Source: an uncultured Acidimicrobiaceae bacterium
GTDB taxonomy: Bacteria; Actinomycetota; Acidimicrobiia; Acidimicrobiales; UBA10347
Reading direction: 5' to 3'
Assembly (NCBI GenBank): GCA_905182135.1
Contig: CAJJAG010000003.1
Coordinates: 1 to 64,000 of the forward strand
DNA length: 64,000 nucleotides
Numbering within the stretch: position 1 is the stretch's first letter; each line of letters opens with the position of its first letter. The position numbers and the translations under genes are program-made. Below are positions 26,384-36,671 of the stretch, piece after piece. Below the pieces are notes generated by a model. The model was given only the letters and a program-made list of their open reading frames with translations, had not been told where the DNA came from and searched no databases.

Positions 26384-28375
26384 ATGAAACCTTCTGATAT
26401 CGCCGCAATGACGAACGTCTCTGATCCACAGCTCTCCCCCGACGGTCACCACATCGCCTATGTGGTCGGCCGCGTCGACGAAGAAGCCAACATGTACCGC
26501 AGCCAGATCTGGGTCGTTCCCACCGACCAGACCGCACCGCCGCGTGCGCTCACCGCCGGCACCCATAGCGATGCCAATCCGCGCTGGAGCCCCGACGGTC
26601 GACAGCTCGCATTCAGTTCAAGCCGAGCAAAAGACGCCAAGGGCAAGACCCGTTCAACGCTGCACTTGCTTCCGTTCGGCGTGCCAGGTGAGACCATCAC
26701 GCTTGCCGAAGGCAACGAGTCATTCGGCCAGCTCACGTTCTCGCCTGACGGCAAATGGCTCGCCGTCACACACCGCACCCGCGGCGATCATTACGACTCT
26801 GACGAGATCGGCCGCCGCCCGGCTCGCAAGATCGAGCACCTGTTCTTCACGCTCAACGGCGAGGGTTTCATCACTGACCGCCCCAAGCACATCTATGTAG
26901 TGCCCACCAATGGTTCAGCAGGCCCCCGCAATGTCACACCAGGTCCGCACGAATGTTCGTCGCCTGCGTGGTTCCCCGACAGCGAACGGTTGGCATTTGG
27001 GCTCAACCGGCGCCGCACTGACTTTGCAAACGACGTCGCAATAACCGATATCACAGCCACCCCAACAGCAGACGAACTCCCTTATGAGCTGGTGACCAAC
27101 GGCACCGGCAGCTACGACAATCCAATGGTCACCCCTGACGGTGAGCGCATCGTTGTTGGCGGATTCGACGACCCACACTGGTACCCGCAGAACTGCCATC
27201 TCGGGCTGCTGCATCCCGGCAAGGTTGCGTCACCTAGCTGGATCACCGACTCCATCGATCGCACCTGGATGCCGTTCATCTCTGGCCAGGCCCCCGTTTG
27301 GGCGGTGGACGGAAGCATCGTTGCCGCTGTTGAAGACCGCGGTAACACCCATCTGTATCGCGTGTCACTCGACGAAGGGTCAACACCTCAACCGGTGTTG
27401 ATCGGCGACCTGAACATCACCGGCTATTCGGCGGGTGACCTGCATGGCTCCAACGTCATCGCCTACACCGCAACCAAGCGGGACCAGCCGGCGGAGTTGT
27501 ATGTCTATGTTGACGGTCAAACCACCCAGCTCACGACCGTCAGCGCAGCCTTCCTGGCCACGACCAAACCTCGCCCTGGTGAACACTTCCTGGCCCCATC
27601 TGATGGTCACGAAGTTGATGCTTGGATTTTCCGGCCACGCGACTTTGATCCAGCCAAGAAGTACCCCACGCTACTCAACATCCACGGTGGCCCCTTCACG
27701 CAGTTCGGCAATTACCACTTCGACGAATTCCAGATGCAGGCCGAAGCCGGCTTCGTCGTGCTGTGCTCAAACCCGCGCGGCGGCAGCGGTCGAGACAACG
27801 ACTGGGCATCAGCCATTCTGGGCCCGAAACACAAGGTCTCAGGCAGCGGCTGGGGCGGCGCCGACTACGACGACTGCATCGCCGTCGTCGATGCAGCACT
27901 CGACCAATTCGACTTCATCGATTCTGATCGACTCGGTGTACTCGGCGGTTCCTACGGTGGCTACATGACCAGCTGGATCGTGACCCACACCGACCGCTTC
28001 GCCGCCGCCTGCAGCGAACGAGCGGTGAACAATATGGTCAGCCTCGAGTACAACTCCGACATCGCTGGCATGTTCAGCAGCGAGGTCGGCGTACGTTTTG
28101 TCGACGACGCCGAAGAGTTTCGACGCATGTCCCCCATTACCTATGTGAAGGACTTGAACACCCCGCTTCTGATCGTCCACTCCGAAGAAGACCTTCGCTG
28201 CCCTACGGACCAGGCCACACAACTCTTCGTGGCGTGTCAGCTGTTGGAGAAACCTGATGTCGAATACTGGCTTTTCCCTGGCGAGACTCACGAGTTGTCA
28301 CGTTCAGGATCACCGCTGCATCGCAAGCAGCGGGCCGAAATCATCCTGGAGTTCTTCGACCGCCATCTGAAGTAG
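26384..28375 (+). CDS. S9-family (prolyl oligopeptidase-like) peptidase
   Basis: This 663-residue protein has an N-terminal beta-propeller built of repeats such as QLSPDGHHIAYVVG, RWSPDGRQLAFSS and TFSPDGKWLAV, and a C-terminal alpha/beta-hydrolase domain. The catalytic Ser is in GGSYGGYMTSW, the Asp in SEEDLRCP and the His in GETHELSRSG. No signal peptide is seen, so it is probably a cytoplasmic oligopeptidase of the acylaminoacyl-peptidase/DPP type. It starts 112 bp to the right of the tRNA-Thr gene, on the opposite strand. Confidence 0.93.
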   Translation: MKPSDIAAMTNVSDPQLSPDGHHIAYVVGRVDEEANMYRSQIWVVPTDQTAPPRALTAGTHSDANPRWSPDGRQLAFSSSRAKDAKGKTRSTLHLLPFGVPGETITLAEGNESFGQLTFSPDGKWLAVTHRTRGDHYDSDEIGRRPARKIEHLFFTLNGEGFITDRPKHIYVVPTNGSAGPRNVTPGPHECSSPAWFPDSERLAFGLNRRRTDFANDVAITDITATPTADELPYELVTNGTGSYDNPMVTPDGERIVVGGFDDPHWYPQNCHLGLLHPGKVASPSWITDSIDRTWMPFISGQAPVWAVDGSIVAAVEDRGNTHLYRVSLDEGSTPQPVLIGDLNITGYSAGDLHGSNVIAYTATKRDQPAELYVYVDGQTTQLTTVSAAFLATTKPRPGEHFLAPSDGHEVDAWIFRPRDFDPAKKYPTLLNIHGGPFTQFGNYHFDEFQMQAEAGFVVLCSNPRGGSGRDNDWASAILGPKHKVSGSGWGGADYDDCIAVVDAALDQFDFIDSDRLGVLGGSYGGYMTSWIVTHTDRFAAACSERAVNNMVSLEYNSDIAGMFSSEVGVRFVDDAEEFRRMSPITYVKDLNTPLLIVHSEEDLRCPTDQATQLFVACQLLEKPDVEYWLFPGETHELSRSGSPLHRKQRAEIILEFFDRHLK

Positions 28376-28379
28376 CTAA

Positions 28380-28402
28380 CTCGTCGCGTTGCACGCGGCG
28401 AG
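28380..28402. terminator. Hairpin between convergent S9 peptidase and holB
   Basis: CTCGTCGCG (28380-28388) pairs with CGCGGCGAG (28394-28402) around TTGCA, nine pairs with one T-G wobble. There is no clear T-run, so it is only a probable terminator. Confidence 0.4.
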
Positions 28403-28437
28403 CCGCAATAAAGGACGCCGTGCCTGCAGCGAACGAC

Positions 28438-29514
28438 TCAACCGTGCAGTGGAGGAAGACCCCAGAACAGGTTGTGGAGCAACAACGTCTCGTTCGGGTT
28501 GCGGATAAGCGCATCGTTGGCCTGACGGAGTCGTGATACCGCGTCAACCAACTCGCGGCCACCGCCTGCAGCCAATGCCCGGCTGTAACGACGGGCCACC
28601 ACCCGAAGCCCGAATCGGACTTCCTCGGTGCGCAACCGACGCAATTCGCGCTTGTGCCGAGCATCAACGCCACTGCGGCCGGACCCACGAGTGCCCAACA
28701 TTTCTTCGCGTGCATCAAGTTCTTTGAGCTCTTGCTCGTGGCGAACCGTTAGAGGCTCGGAGGCTGCAGCCATCATGGCAACCAGCTCGCGCACGAGACG
28801 ACCTGCCGTCGCGCCCGTGCCGTCGATCGTCGTTGGTAGATCGCGCCACAGCGCAGAGCGCTCGGCAAATCCGGGATCATCGATGAGCAACTCGAGACGC
28901 CGTAGGTCCCCGCCCGATGCCTCGATCAGCGCATCAGTCTGATTCGGCGCGACTCCATGGGCCGCGATCCATCCGGCAAGGTCGTCTCGACTCAGCGGGG
29001 GGAACTCGATCTTGCAACACCGACTAGCGATCGCCACGTGTTCCACCGGAACTGATTCGGCCAACAAGATAATGATTGCGTTCGGTGGTGGCTCTTCGAC
29101 CGTCTTTAGCAGTGCAGCCGCTGCACCGGGATGCGCATCATGGAAACGATCGATAACAATGATGCGACGAGGGCCATCGGCTGGCTTACGAAATGCCGAC
29201 GGGATGATTGACTCGCGAACTGCCGGCACCAAGAGCTGTGACCCTTCGGGTTCATACATTTCGACGTCGGGGTGTTTGTCTTGCAGCCCAAGCCTCAGTT
29301 GGCGCTCGCGTCCAGCATCGTCGCCGGTGAAGTGTTGCGCTTGGACCGCCGCAGAAAATACGCGAGCAGCTTGTCGTTTGCCAGTACCCGACGGCCCAAC
29401 AAAGAGATAAGCATGCATTGGATCCATCGACCAGGACCGCAGCGCTGCTACGGCTTCGCTCTGGCCAACAATGTCGCCCCACGCTGATTCGACATCAACC
29501 GTCACAATGTCCAC
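28438..29514 (-). CDS. holB: DNA polymerase III delta-prime subunit
   Basis: This 358-residue AAA+ clamp-loader subunit has a modified P-loop GPSGTGKRQ (Arg where Thr/Ser is usual), in line with the inactive ATP site of many delta-prime subunits. It also has RIIVIDRFHDAHPGAAAALL, LKTVEEPPPNA and the SRC motif in IASRCCKIEF. It overlaps the end of tmk by 13 bp, the standard tmk-holB order in Actinomycetota. Delta-prime works with gamma/tau and delta to load the sliding clamp. Confidence 0.93.
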   Translation of the reverse strand: MDIVTVDVESAWGDIVGQSEAVAALRSWSMDPMHAYLFVGPSGTGKRQAARVFSAAVQAQHFTGDDAGRERQLRLGLQDKHPDVEMYEPEGSQLLVPAVRESIIPSAFRKPADGPRRIIVIDRFHDAHPGAAAALLKTVEEPPPNAIIILLAESVPVEHVAIASRCCKIEFPPLSRDDLAGWIAAHGVAPNQTDALIEASGGDLRRLELLIDDPGFAERSALWRDLPTTIDGTGATAGRLVRELVAMMAAASEPLTVRHEQELKELDAREEMLGTRGSGRSGVDARHKRELRRLRTEEVRFGLRVVARRYSRALAAGGGRELVDAVSRLRQANDALIRNPNETLLLHNLFWGLPPLHG

Positions 29515-30110
29515 AAGAACCGTTCGCTCAATGCCGCATCGAGTTCAGCGGCCACGTTGTCGGCTGGCTGCGTGCCATCGATGACTAACCATCGATCAGG
29601 GGTTGCCGCCGCAAGCGCCAGGAACGTCTCGCGAACTCTTTTGTGGAAGCCGTCGCCTTGCTGCTCAAGCCGGTCAGGTGGACCATCGATACGACCCAGG
29701 CCGACCTCAACCGGAACGTCGAGTAGCACATTGAGATCAGGCCAGGTGCCGCCAACGGCGAACTCAGAGAGCTCCAAGACTGCGGGAATGCCGAGCGCCC
29801 TGCCAGCACCTTGATAGGCCAGAGATGAGCTGACGTACCGATCACAGATCACGTCTTTGCCCGCATCGAGTGCTGGTCGGATCATCTCGTCCACATGCTG
29901 GGCACGGTCCGCCGCCATCAGCAACGCCTCGGCTCGATCAGATAGCCCAGCAGTATCGGGGCTGAGAAGTAGCCGACGTATCGAAGCGCCAATCTCGGTC
30001 CCACCTGGCTGACGCGTCAGCAATGCGCTGCGCGCTAGAGCTATACGGCGGGCCTGTGTTGACTTGCCCGAACCTTCACCGCCTTCGAAGACGATGAAAC
30101 GACCTGTCAT
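29502..30110 (-). CDS. tmk: Thymidylate kinase
   Basis: This 202-residue enzyme phosphorylates dTMP to dTDP. The P-loop is FEGGEGSGKST at residues 8-18. The DRY/H-type nucleotide-binding motif appears as CDRYVSSSLAYQGAGR, and DVPVEVGLGRI lies before the lid region. The length is normal. The gene overlaps holB downstream. Confidence 0.95.
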   Translation of the reverse strand: MTGRFIVFEGGEGSGKSTQARRIALARSALLTRQPGGTEIGASIRRLLLSPDTAGLSDRAEALLMAADRAQHVDEMIRPALDAGKDVICDRYVSSSLAYQGAGRALGIPAVLELSEFAVGGTWPDLNVLLDVPVEVGLGRIDGPPDRLEQQGDGFHKRVRETFLALAAATPDRWLVIDGTQPADNVAAELDAALSERFLWTL

Positions 30111-30306
30111 GTCATAACTCGTGCATCACCGCTGGCCACCTCCGCAGCGTAGGCAGCGAACCTGACCATACGGAGTTCTTACAGCAAATCTTCAGCCACA
30201 AGGCTCGTTGGCCTCGTTGTTATCGGCGTCGGCACCTGGTTGCTACAACTAATCCACCGATGCTCACAACGGCAGAAACATCGATTCTGTTCGAGCTTTG
30301 GGATCA

Positions 30307-31731
30307 CTAGTCGATGGCTCGTAGACCAGGGTCAGAATCGCCGGTGGTTACGCCTCGAAGCGTGCGGATGGCAAAAGTGCCAGCGCCGACGATGATCAAT
30401 GCGGCGAGCCAGAATGTAATCCGTACGCCCGGGATAAGCAGTCGGTGCGCAAAGACGTTGACGGTGCCGTCAGTCGTCAGTTCGGTGATGCGGTCAAACA
30501 AGACTGTCAAGGCCGGTGCTACGACAACGATCAGCAGCAGCCCGACTCGCGCCAGACTGTAAAAGGCTGCAAAGACCCGACCGCGCGTCTCATCATCGGT
30601 CGTCTCTTGGATAATCGTAAAGCCCAAGATGTAGACGACTCCAACAGCCGCGCCCGTCAGCCCGAGCAGCACGACCACGATGCCCGTTACATCAATCGAT
30701 GTCGCCAGCAACAAGGCGAGACCAGCCAGCAACAATGCTCGCCCGAATACCCAGGGCCGATCAATGCGTTGCGACACGACCAACAACGTGAGCACGCCGA
30801 TGACCACTCCGGCGCCGAACCCCCACAGCAGTGCAAAGCTGCTGTTGACTTCAAGCAGCACCTCGTCCAGATAGACCCGACCCAGGGTTGCGAGCATGGC
30901 ACCACCGACCATGCCGGTGGTAAGGCCGATGTTGACTGCCCGCAAGGTGGGATCACCAAAGATCAGCTGCCACCCCAGACGCATCTCGCTAAAGATGCTT
31001 CTGAGTTCAAACTTGTTTGCATCGATCGGTGTACGTTCGATTTCAGGCAATGTTCGCTTTGGCACGACTATCGACCAGATCAAGATCGCTGATACGACAA
31101 AAGTGCCCGAGTCGAAGAAGAAACCAGCCACTGTGCCGTCGTTGCTTTGCGTCTCAAAGACCCACATCAGAAAAATGGCGAGTGGGAAAGTGCCATAGGT
31201 AGCCAGCACCGACAACGTGTTCGCCGTCGGCAGGTGTTTGGCTGGCAGCAAATTTGGCACAATCGCTTCCTTGGCAGGAATCCACAACAGGGTGAACGCC
31301 TCGAGCACTAATGACAACAGAACGAGCTGCCAGACATGGCTCACGAACGGGAACACACACACCACACCGGCGCGGGCGACGTCACACAGTGCCATCAGCT
31401 TGCGTCGATCCCATCGATCAGCCAATACGCCAGCGAGTTGGCCGAAGAAGAAACCCGGGCCGAGGCGAGCGAGTAATACCAGCGCCACAGCACCTTCAGG
31501 GGTGCCAGGGCCAACCTCGGCAGCCTTGATCGCCACCGCCAGGAAGAACACCCACTCACCGGTAGAGGTGACGAGTTGGGCAAGCCAAAGGCGCATGAAC
31601 TGCGGCGTACCCCAGATCAGGTTACGTAACGCTTCCCAACCACCGAACGCGTTCTGGCTCGCCGAATGGCGGTTAGTAAACGCGGGCTGTTCATCCGCCG
31701 ACTCTTCAGGTGGTTGCACCGCCTCCATCAC
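30307..31731 (-). CDS. MFS transporter of the drug/siderophore-export type (MFS_3-like)
   Basis: This 474-residue protein has about 60 soluble N-terminal residues and around twelve membrane segments. The MFS motif is GVLADRWDRRKLMALCDVAR. This layout fits the DHA3/EntS-like efflux subgroup. It has a large loop with acidic/basic residues in the middle (PKRTLPEIERTPID). The substrate cannot be read. It is on the same strand as tmk-holB, 196 bp upstream of tmk's stop-distal side, and is probably a separate unit. Confidence 0.85.
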   Translation of the reverse strand: MMEAVQPPEESADEQPAFTNRHSASQNAFGGWEALRNLIWGTPQFMRLWLAQLVTSTGEWVFFLAVAIKAAEVGPGTPEGAVALVLLARLGPGFFFGQLAGVLADRWDRRKLMALCDVARAGVVCVFPFVSHVWQLVLLSLVLEAFTLLWIPAKEAIVPNLLPAKHLPTANTLSVLATYGTFPLAIFLMWVFETQSNDGTVAGFFFDSGTFVVSAILIWSIVVPKRTLPEIERTPIDANKFELRSIFSEMRLGWQLIFGDPTLRAVNIGLTTGMVGGAMLATLGRVYLDEVLLEVNSSFALLWGFGAGVVIGVLTLLVVSQRIDRPWVFGRALLLAGLALLLATSIDVTGIVVVLLGLTGAAVGVVYILGFTIIQETTDDETRGRVFAAFYSLARVGLLLIVVVAPALTVLFDRITELTTDGTVNVFAHRLLIPGVRITFWLAALIIVGAGTFAIRTLRGVTTGDSDPGLRAID

Positions 31732-31910
31732 ATCAACGCTAACTGCAACTGCTCAACTTGGACCAGCCGCAGCACTCAGAGATGTCTGCACCACCGCCAA
31801 CGCACACCGTGATGGCCTCGTGGCTGTCATCACATTTCGCCGCAACCGAAACACCAGAGGCTCGGAAACCCAACGCGAGAAGTCCACCCGGCCGGGGTGC
31901 CCGCGTTTTC

Positions 31911-34691
31911 TTAGTTGGTAGTCGCGTCGACCGCTGCCGCCTTGGCTGGAGCCTTCTTCTTCGCAGCCGCCTTTTTCTTGGCTGGTGCCTTCTTCTTCGC
32001 AGCCGCCTTTTTCTTGGCTGGCGCTTTCTTCTTCGCAGCCTTCTTGGCCTTCTGCTCAGGAATCCAGACTTGCTTGCCGTCTTCCATGACGATCTTGCCG
32101 GAACGTTCGCGTCGCATCATCAGCAACTCGCTGGCGCGCTCGTCGGTTATTTCCTCGATCGTGTCGCCCTTGCGCAACGATGCGTTCGCTTCGCCGTCAG
32201 TGATGTAAGGGCCAAAGCGGCCATCTTTGATCACCATCGCCATACCGCTGAACGTATCAATACCTAGCTCGGCCAGAGGCGGCTTGGGCTCGGCTCGGCC
32301 ACGACGCTTTGGCTGCTTGAGCAGTTCAAGACACTCATCCATCGTGATGGTTAACAGTGCTTCTTCACTCGGCACATTACGGGTATCAGGCTTCTTGCCC
32401 TCTTCGGCCGAATCCTTAGTCAGGTAAGGGCCAAACTTGCCGTTGTGCACGATGATCGTGGTGCCATCTTCGGGATGCTGGCCGATCGTACGGGGTAGCT
32501 CAAGCAACTTGAGTGCCGTCTCGAGGTCCACCTCGGCCGGATCCATCGTCTTAAAGACCGACGCCCGTTTCGGCTTGCCGTCGGGATCGTCGTCGATCTC
32601 GCCCAGCTGCACATAGGGGCCGAAGCGGCCGTTCTTAACGAACACGACCATGCCGCTGACTGGATCGTCGCCGAGTTCACGATCGCCACTAGGCGCTTCG
32701 ATGAACTCGATGGCGCGTTCGATGGTGAGTTCGTCAAGCGGGATGTCATCGGGAATGGACGCACGTTCCTCGCCGCGCTGCACGTAGGGGCCGTAGCGGC
32801 CGACACGACCGACGACCATTTGGCCGTTGGCGTCGACACCGAGCGGGATGCTGTTGATCGCACGGGCGTCGATTTCGCCCAGACGATTGTCGACCTTTTC
32901 CTTCAGGCCAGCGTCTTGATCATCGCCAAAGTAGAACTTTCGCAGCCACGGGATGGCTTCGCCTTGACCTTCGGCAATCCCATCTAAGTCAACTTCCATC
33001 TGGGCCGTAAAGTCGTAGTCGACCAGGTTCGGGAAGTGGCCTTCGAGAAGATTGGTCACGCTGAATGCGGTGAAGCTCGGCACCAATGCCGAACCCTTTT
33101 TCCAGACATAACCGCGATCTTCGATGGTGCCCATAATCGCTGCATAGGTTGACGGGCGACCTACACCAAGCTCTTCAAGTTTCTTGACAAGTGATGCCTC
33201 GGTATAACGAGACGGTGGTTGAGTTTCATGACCGCTGGCTTCGAGATCACTGGCCTTGAGATCATCGCCCTGCGCCACCTGTGGCAGTGCGGCAGTACCT
33301 GTGTCGTCCTCGTCGGCATCGCTGGCGCTGTAGGCCTTACGGAAACCCTGATGCGTAATGACAGTGCCACTGGCTGAGAAAGTGGTGTCGGTGCCGCTGG
33401 TCGAGGTCACACCAACACGGACCTGCACGGTGTCGCCTACGGCGTCGGTCATCTGTGATGCGACCGTGCGTTGCCAGATCAGTTCGTAAAGCGAGGCTTC
33501 GCTCTTTACGCACTCTTGATACACACTCTCGGGGGTACGAAACTCGGCGCCGGCTGGGCGGATGGCTTCGTGTGCCTCTTGTGCACCTTTCGCCTTTTTG
33601 TTATAGGTACGAACCTCAGGTGGGCAGAACTCTTTGCCGTACTTCTCGTTGATGATCTTACGGGCGGCGTCGAGTGCGTCGGCTGACAGCGTGGTGCTGT
33701 CGGTACGCATGTAGGTGATCAGACCCTTCTCATACAGACCTTGAGCGGCGCGCATAGCCATCGCTGAAGAGAGCTTGAGCTTGCTGCTGGCTTCTTGCTG
33801 CAGCGTCGAGGTTATGAATGGGGCGGCCGGACGACGGCGATACGGCTTCGAGTCGATCGACTTGACTTCGCTTGGCTGGTCCTGGAGCTCAGTTATAAGC
33901 GCTTCGGCGCGGACCTGGTCGATCACTTCGACATCGCCAGTCAGCTGACCGTTTTGGGAAAAGTCGCGACCTTGAGCGATGCGGTTGCCGTCGACCTCAA
34001 GCAGCTTGGCAGTGAAGTTCGATGGTTCACCATCAGCAGCATCGCGAGTGAGCGAGAACGTGCCTTCAAGATCCCAATAGGAAGCGGCGACAAACGCCAT
34101 ACGTTCGCGTTCACGCTGGACCACGATACGGGTCGCTACCGACTGCACTCGGCCAGCGGAGAGCCGCGGCATAACTTTCTTCCACAGCACCGGCGATAGC
34201 TCGTACCCATACAGACGGTCGAGTATGCGTCGGGCTTCCTGGGCATCGACCATCTTGCGGTCGAGTTCACGGGGATCGTTCAGTGCTTCGTGAATCGCCT
34301 TTTCGGTGATTTCGGTAAAGACCATTCGATGGACTTTGACATTCGTCGGTGGTGACAGGACCTCGAGCAGGTGCCAAGCAATGGCTTCACCTTCGCGATC
34401 CTTATCAGTTGCGAGATAGAGCGTGTCGGCGTCCTTCATCGCTGCTTTCAGCTTTTTGATCTGTTCTTTCTTGTCGCTCGACACCACATACAGCGGCTTG
34501 AAGTCGTTCTCGACATCGATGCCAAGGCGGGCCCACTTCTCGCTTTTGTATGCCTTCGGCACATCTGCGGCGCCGCGCGGCAAGTCGCGGATGTGGCCGA
34601 TCGATGACTCGACGACATAGCCGTCGCCCAGGTATTCACCGATTTTTCGAGCCTTCGCAGGGCTCTCGACAATGACGAGTGCGTGTCCCAT
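31911..34691 (-). CDS. topA: DNA topoisomerase I with Lys/Ala-rich tail
   Basis: This 926-residue type IA topoisomerase relaxes negative supercoils. The TOPRIM domain opens ALVIVESPAKARKIGEYLG with the acidic triad in TDKDREGEAIAWH. The active Tyr is in GLITYMRTDSTTLS. C-terminal repeats of the actinobacterial type (GRFGPYVQLG, GKFGPYLT, GRFGPYITDG) replace zinc fingers. The last 45 residues are a Lys/Ala/Pro tail of AKKKA repeats. I choose ATG 34691 because the family starts at this point; a start at 34790 adds 33 unrelated residues. Confidence 0.95.
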   Translation of the reverse strand: MGHALVIVESPAKARKIGEYLGDGYVVESSIGHIRDLPRGAADVPKAYKSEKWARLGIDVENDFKPLYVVSSDKKEQIKKLKAAMKDADTLYLATDKDREGEAIAWHLLEVLSPPTNVKVHRMVFTEITEKAIHEALNDPRELDRKMVDAQEARRILDRLYGYELSPVLWKKVMPRLSAGRVQSVATRIVVQRERERMAFVAASYWDLEGTFSLTRDAADGEPSNFTAKLLEVDGNRIAQGRDFSQNGQLTGDVEVIDQVRAEALITELQDQPSEVKSIDSKPYRRRPAAPFITSTLQQEASSKLKLSSAMAMRAAQGLYEKGLITYMRTDSTTLSADALDAARKIINEKYGKEFCPPEVRTYNKKAKGAQEAHEAIRPAGAEFRTPESVYQECVKSEASLYELIWQRTVASQMTDAVGDTVQVRVGVTSTSGTDTTFSASGTVITHQGFRKAYSASDADEDDTGTAALPQVAQGDDLKASDLEASGHETQPPSRYTEASLVKKLEELGVGRPSTYAAIMGTIEDRGYVWKKGSALVPSFTAFSVTNLLEGHFPNLVDYDFTAQMEVDLDGIAEGQGEAIPWLRKFYFGDDQDAGLKEKVDNRLGEIDARAINSIPLGVDANGQMVVGRVGRYGPYVQRGEERASIPDDIPLDELTIERAIEFIEAPSGDRELGDDPVSGMVVFVKNGRFGPYVQLGEIDDDPDGKPKRASVFKTMDPAEVDLETALKLLELPRTIGQHPEDGTTIIVHNGKFGPYLTKDSAEEGKKPDTRNVPSEEALLTITMDECLELLKQPKRRGRAEPKPPLAELGIDTFSGMAMVIKDGRFGPYITDGEANASLRKGDTIEEITDERASELLMMRRERSGKIVMEDGKQVWIPEQKAKKAAKKKAPAKKKAAAKKKAPAKKKAAAKKKAPAKAAAVDATTN
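31951..32042. repeat. 36-bp tandem repeat coding the topA Lys/Ala tail
   Basis: Units at 31951-31986 and 31987-32022 differ only at the last base, and a partial third unit runs to 32042. They encode AKKKAAAKKKAP-type repeats, which in mycobacterial topoisomerase I support DNA binding. Confidence 0.8.
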
Positions 34692-35102
34692 TGGGCGCAA
34701 GGGTAAGCATGTCCGCGACCAAATTCGCACGCGCCCCGTGTCACAACGGCTGTTTTTCTTTGACTTCTCACCGTTGGCCCCTCGGAACATCGAGGGTGAT
34801 TAGAGCCAAGAAACCGAAAACCTCAGCACCAAGTAAGACACGTTTACCGATGTCTTAGACGGCCAAAAACAAACCATGCTGCGGGAGCTCCCGTCAGATA
34901 CAAATGGTGAGCACGAGGTCGCTATATTTTGCAGACGGCGCCAAATCGGCAGGCCTTGGCGTTGCATCGGGGTCCATTCCACTCGGCGGCCTCGAAACCG
35001 ACTTCAACCCATATCTCTTGTCCGGCCACACGCTCCGATGTCGCCCTCACGGACTACTAGGCGCCACAAAAGCCCCCAGGACCACAGAGGCTCCAACCAG
35101 CA
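34692..35102. other. topA promoter region and nhaA 3' flank
   Basis: About 410 bp without a recognisable gene. A plus-strand frame at 34904-35140 lacks motifs and overlaps nhaA antisense. The part close to topA contains AT-rich stretches suitable for a promoter. Confidence 0.35.
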
Positions 35103-36569
35103 CTACTCGTCTTCAGGTTTGCGGCTACCGGAGAGGATGAGCAGGCCACCGATCGACGCAATTATGGAAGCGAACAGGATGCCGATCTTGGCGTTGTCCT
35201 CGGTGGAACCACCTTCGACGTCACCGCTTGCGCTTTGAGAATAATCGCTGTCGTTGTGAGAGCCATCGGTAGGCAATTCATCGGCCTCGGTGAACGCAAG
35301 ATCACCTGGGGCTTGGACCACAAGCGCAACTTCGTCATAATGTTCAACTTCACCAAACGCCAGGTTGCTGACAAAGAGCGACACGGTAAAGCCAACACCG
35401 GCAATCATCGCTAGCCCGACCAGAGTCCGCAGCGTCAGCGATGCTGGCCGCTTCGCAATGCCGAGTTTGGTCGCAATCAAACTGAAGACAGTGATGCCGA
35501 TGGTCTTACCAACGACCAGGCCGACGATGATGCCCCACATAACCCGCGACTGCAGCGCAGCAGAAATAATGTTGCCATTCATGCGAACACCAGCGTTGGC
35601 CAGCGCAAATATCGGAATGATCGCATAGCTAGTTATGGGATGCAGCACGGTTTCGAGACGTTCAGCGACCGATATGGACTCGCGGATATGGAAGCTCGCG
35701 TAGCGCACGTCGACCGGGAATACTTCAGGCTTATCTCGCAGCCACCGGGCGATGGTTCGTGTCTCACCCTCGTTTTGTAGCGGCCGGGCTGGCGTGAGCA
35801 GGCCAAGAGCGACGCCAGCGATAGTCGCGTGGACACCAGAGCGGAACGTCGTCCACCACACGATGCAGCCGAGCACGACATAAATCGGGATCCACCACAC
35901 CCGCAGGCGTCCTAGGACAAAGATCAGGCCCAGCAATACGGTGGTAGCCAACAACCACGCAGCGCTGATGCCCGACGAGTAGAACAGGGCGATCACGATG
36001 ATCGCGCCGATGTCATCGACGATAGCGAGCGACAACAAGAAGACTTTGAGTTGTCGAGGAATGCGGTTACCAAGCAATGAAACAATGCCGACCGCAAAGG
36101 CAATGTCGGTTGCCATGGGGATGCCCCAGCCATTTTCGCCGGGGCTTCCAGCGTTGATAGCAAAAAACAGTGCAGCAGGCACGATCATGCCGCCCAATGC
36201 GGCAACCGCTGGCAACGCTGCATCCTTCAGGTTCTGTAGTTGACCGGTGACGAGTTCGCGTTTGATCTCGAGCCCAACAACAAAGAAGAACAACGCCATG
36301 AGTGCGTCGTTCACGAAGTCGGCCAGCGTGTGCCCTTCGAAGATCTCGATGCCGTTTACCGACAGGTTGACCGGAACGCCCCAGAACGCGTCGTAGCTAT
36401 CGCCCCATGGCGAGTTCACCCAGATCAGTGCAACAGCAGTCGCGATGAGCAACATGACGCCACCGGCTGCCTCGACTGCCAAGAAACGTTTGAAGGGCCG
36501 GGCGAAGAATCGAGCGAAGACGCTCTCGCCACCGAGGAAGGTGAGGTCGCTAAATTTTGTCTCCTGCAT
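35103..36569 (-). CDS. nhaA: Na+/H+ antiporter NhaA
   Basis: This 488-residue inner-membrane antiporter has the NhaA signature segments: ALMALFFFVVGLEIKRELV, MATDIAFAVGIVSLLG (the transport Asp in ATDIAFA), LSLAIVDDIGAIIVIALFYS and the two C-terminal bundle helices. It is longer than E. coli NhaA (388) because of an acidic Ser/Asp-rich loop (about residues 420-465) and an extra C-terminal helix. Na+/H+ exchange fits a marine or brackish habitat, which is inference. Confidence 0.93.
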   Translation of the reverse strand: MQETKFSDLTFLGGESVFARFFARPFKRFLAVEAAGGVMLLIATAVALIWVNSPWGDSYDAFWGVPVNLSVNGIEIFEGHTLADFVNDALMALFFFVVGLEIKRELVTGQLQNLKDAALPAVAALGGMIVPAALFFAINAGSPGENGWGIPMATDIAFAVGIVSLLGNRIPRQLKVFLLSLAIVDDIGAIIVIALFYSSGISAAWLLATTVLLGLIFVLGRLRVWWIPIYVVLGCIVWWTTFRSGVHATIAGVALGLLTPARPLQNEGETRTIARWLRDKPEVFPVDVRYASFHIRESISVAERLETVLHPITSYAIIPIFALANAGVRMNGNIISAALQSRVMWGIIVGLVVGKTIGITVFSLIATKLGIAKRPASLTLRTLVGLAMIAGVGFTVSLFVSNLAFGEVEHYDEVALVVQAPGDLAFTEADELPTDGSHNDSDYSQSASGDVEGGSTEDNAKIGILFASIIASIGGLLILSGSRKPEDE

Positions 36570-36671
36570 ACCGGATCAAGAGGCTAGCCGGAACGTCAAA
36601 CCTTCAGGGGTCACTGTGACCCAGTTCGCCAAACATTCACGCTTCTCGCAGGGTTAACGCTGTACGACGAG

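Noticed and set aside
34692-34790. N-terminal extension of topA
   Set aside because: The 33 extra residues do not match topoisomerase I, which starts at MGHALVIVESPAK.
34904-35140. Plus-strand 78-codon frame between topA and nhaA
   Set aside because: No motif, Ser/Thr/Pro-rich end, and antisense overlap with the nhaA C-terminus.
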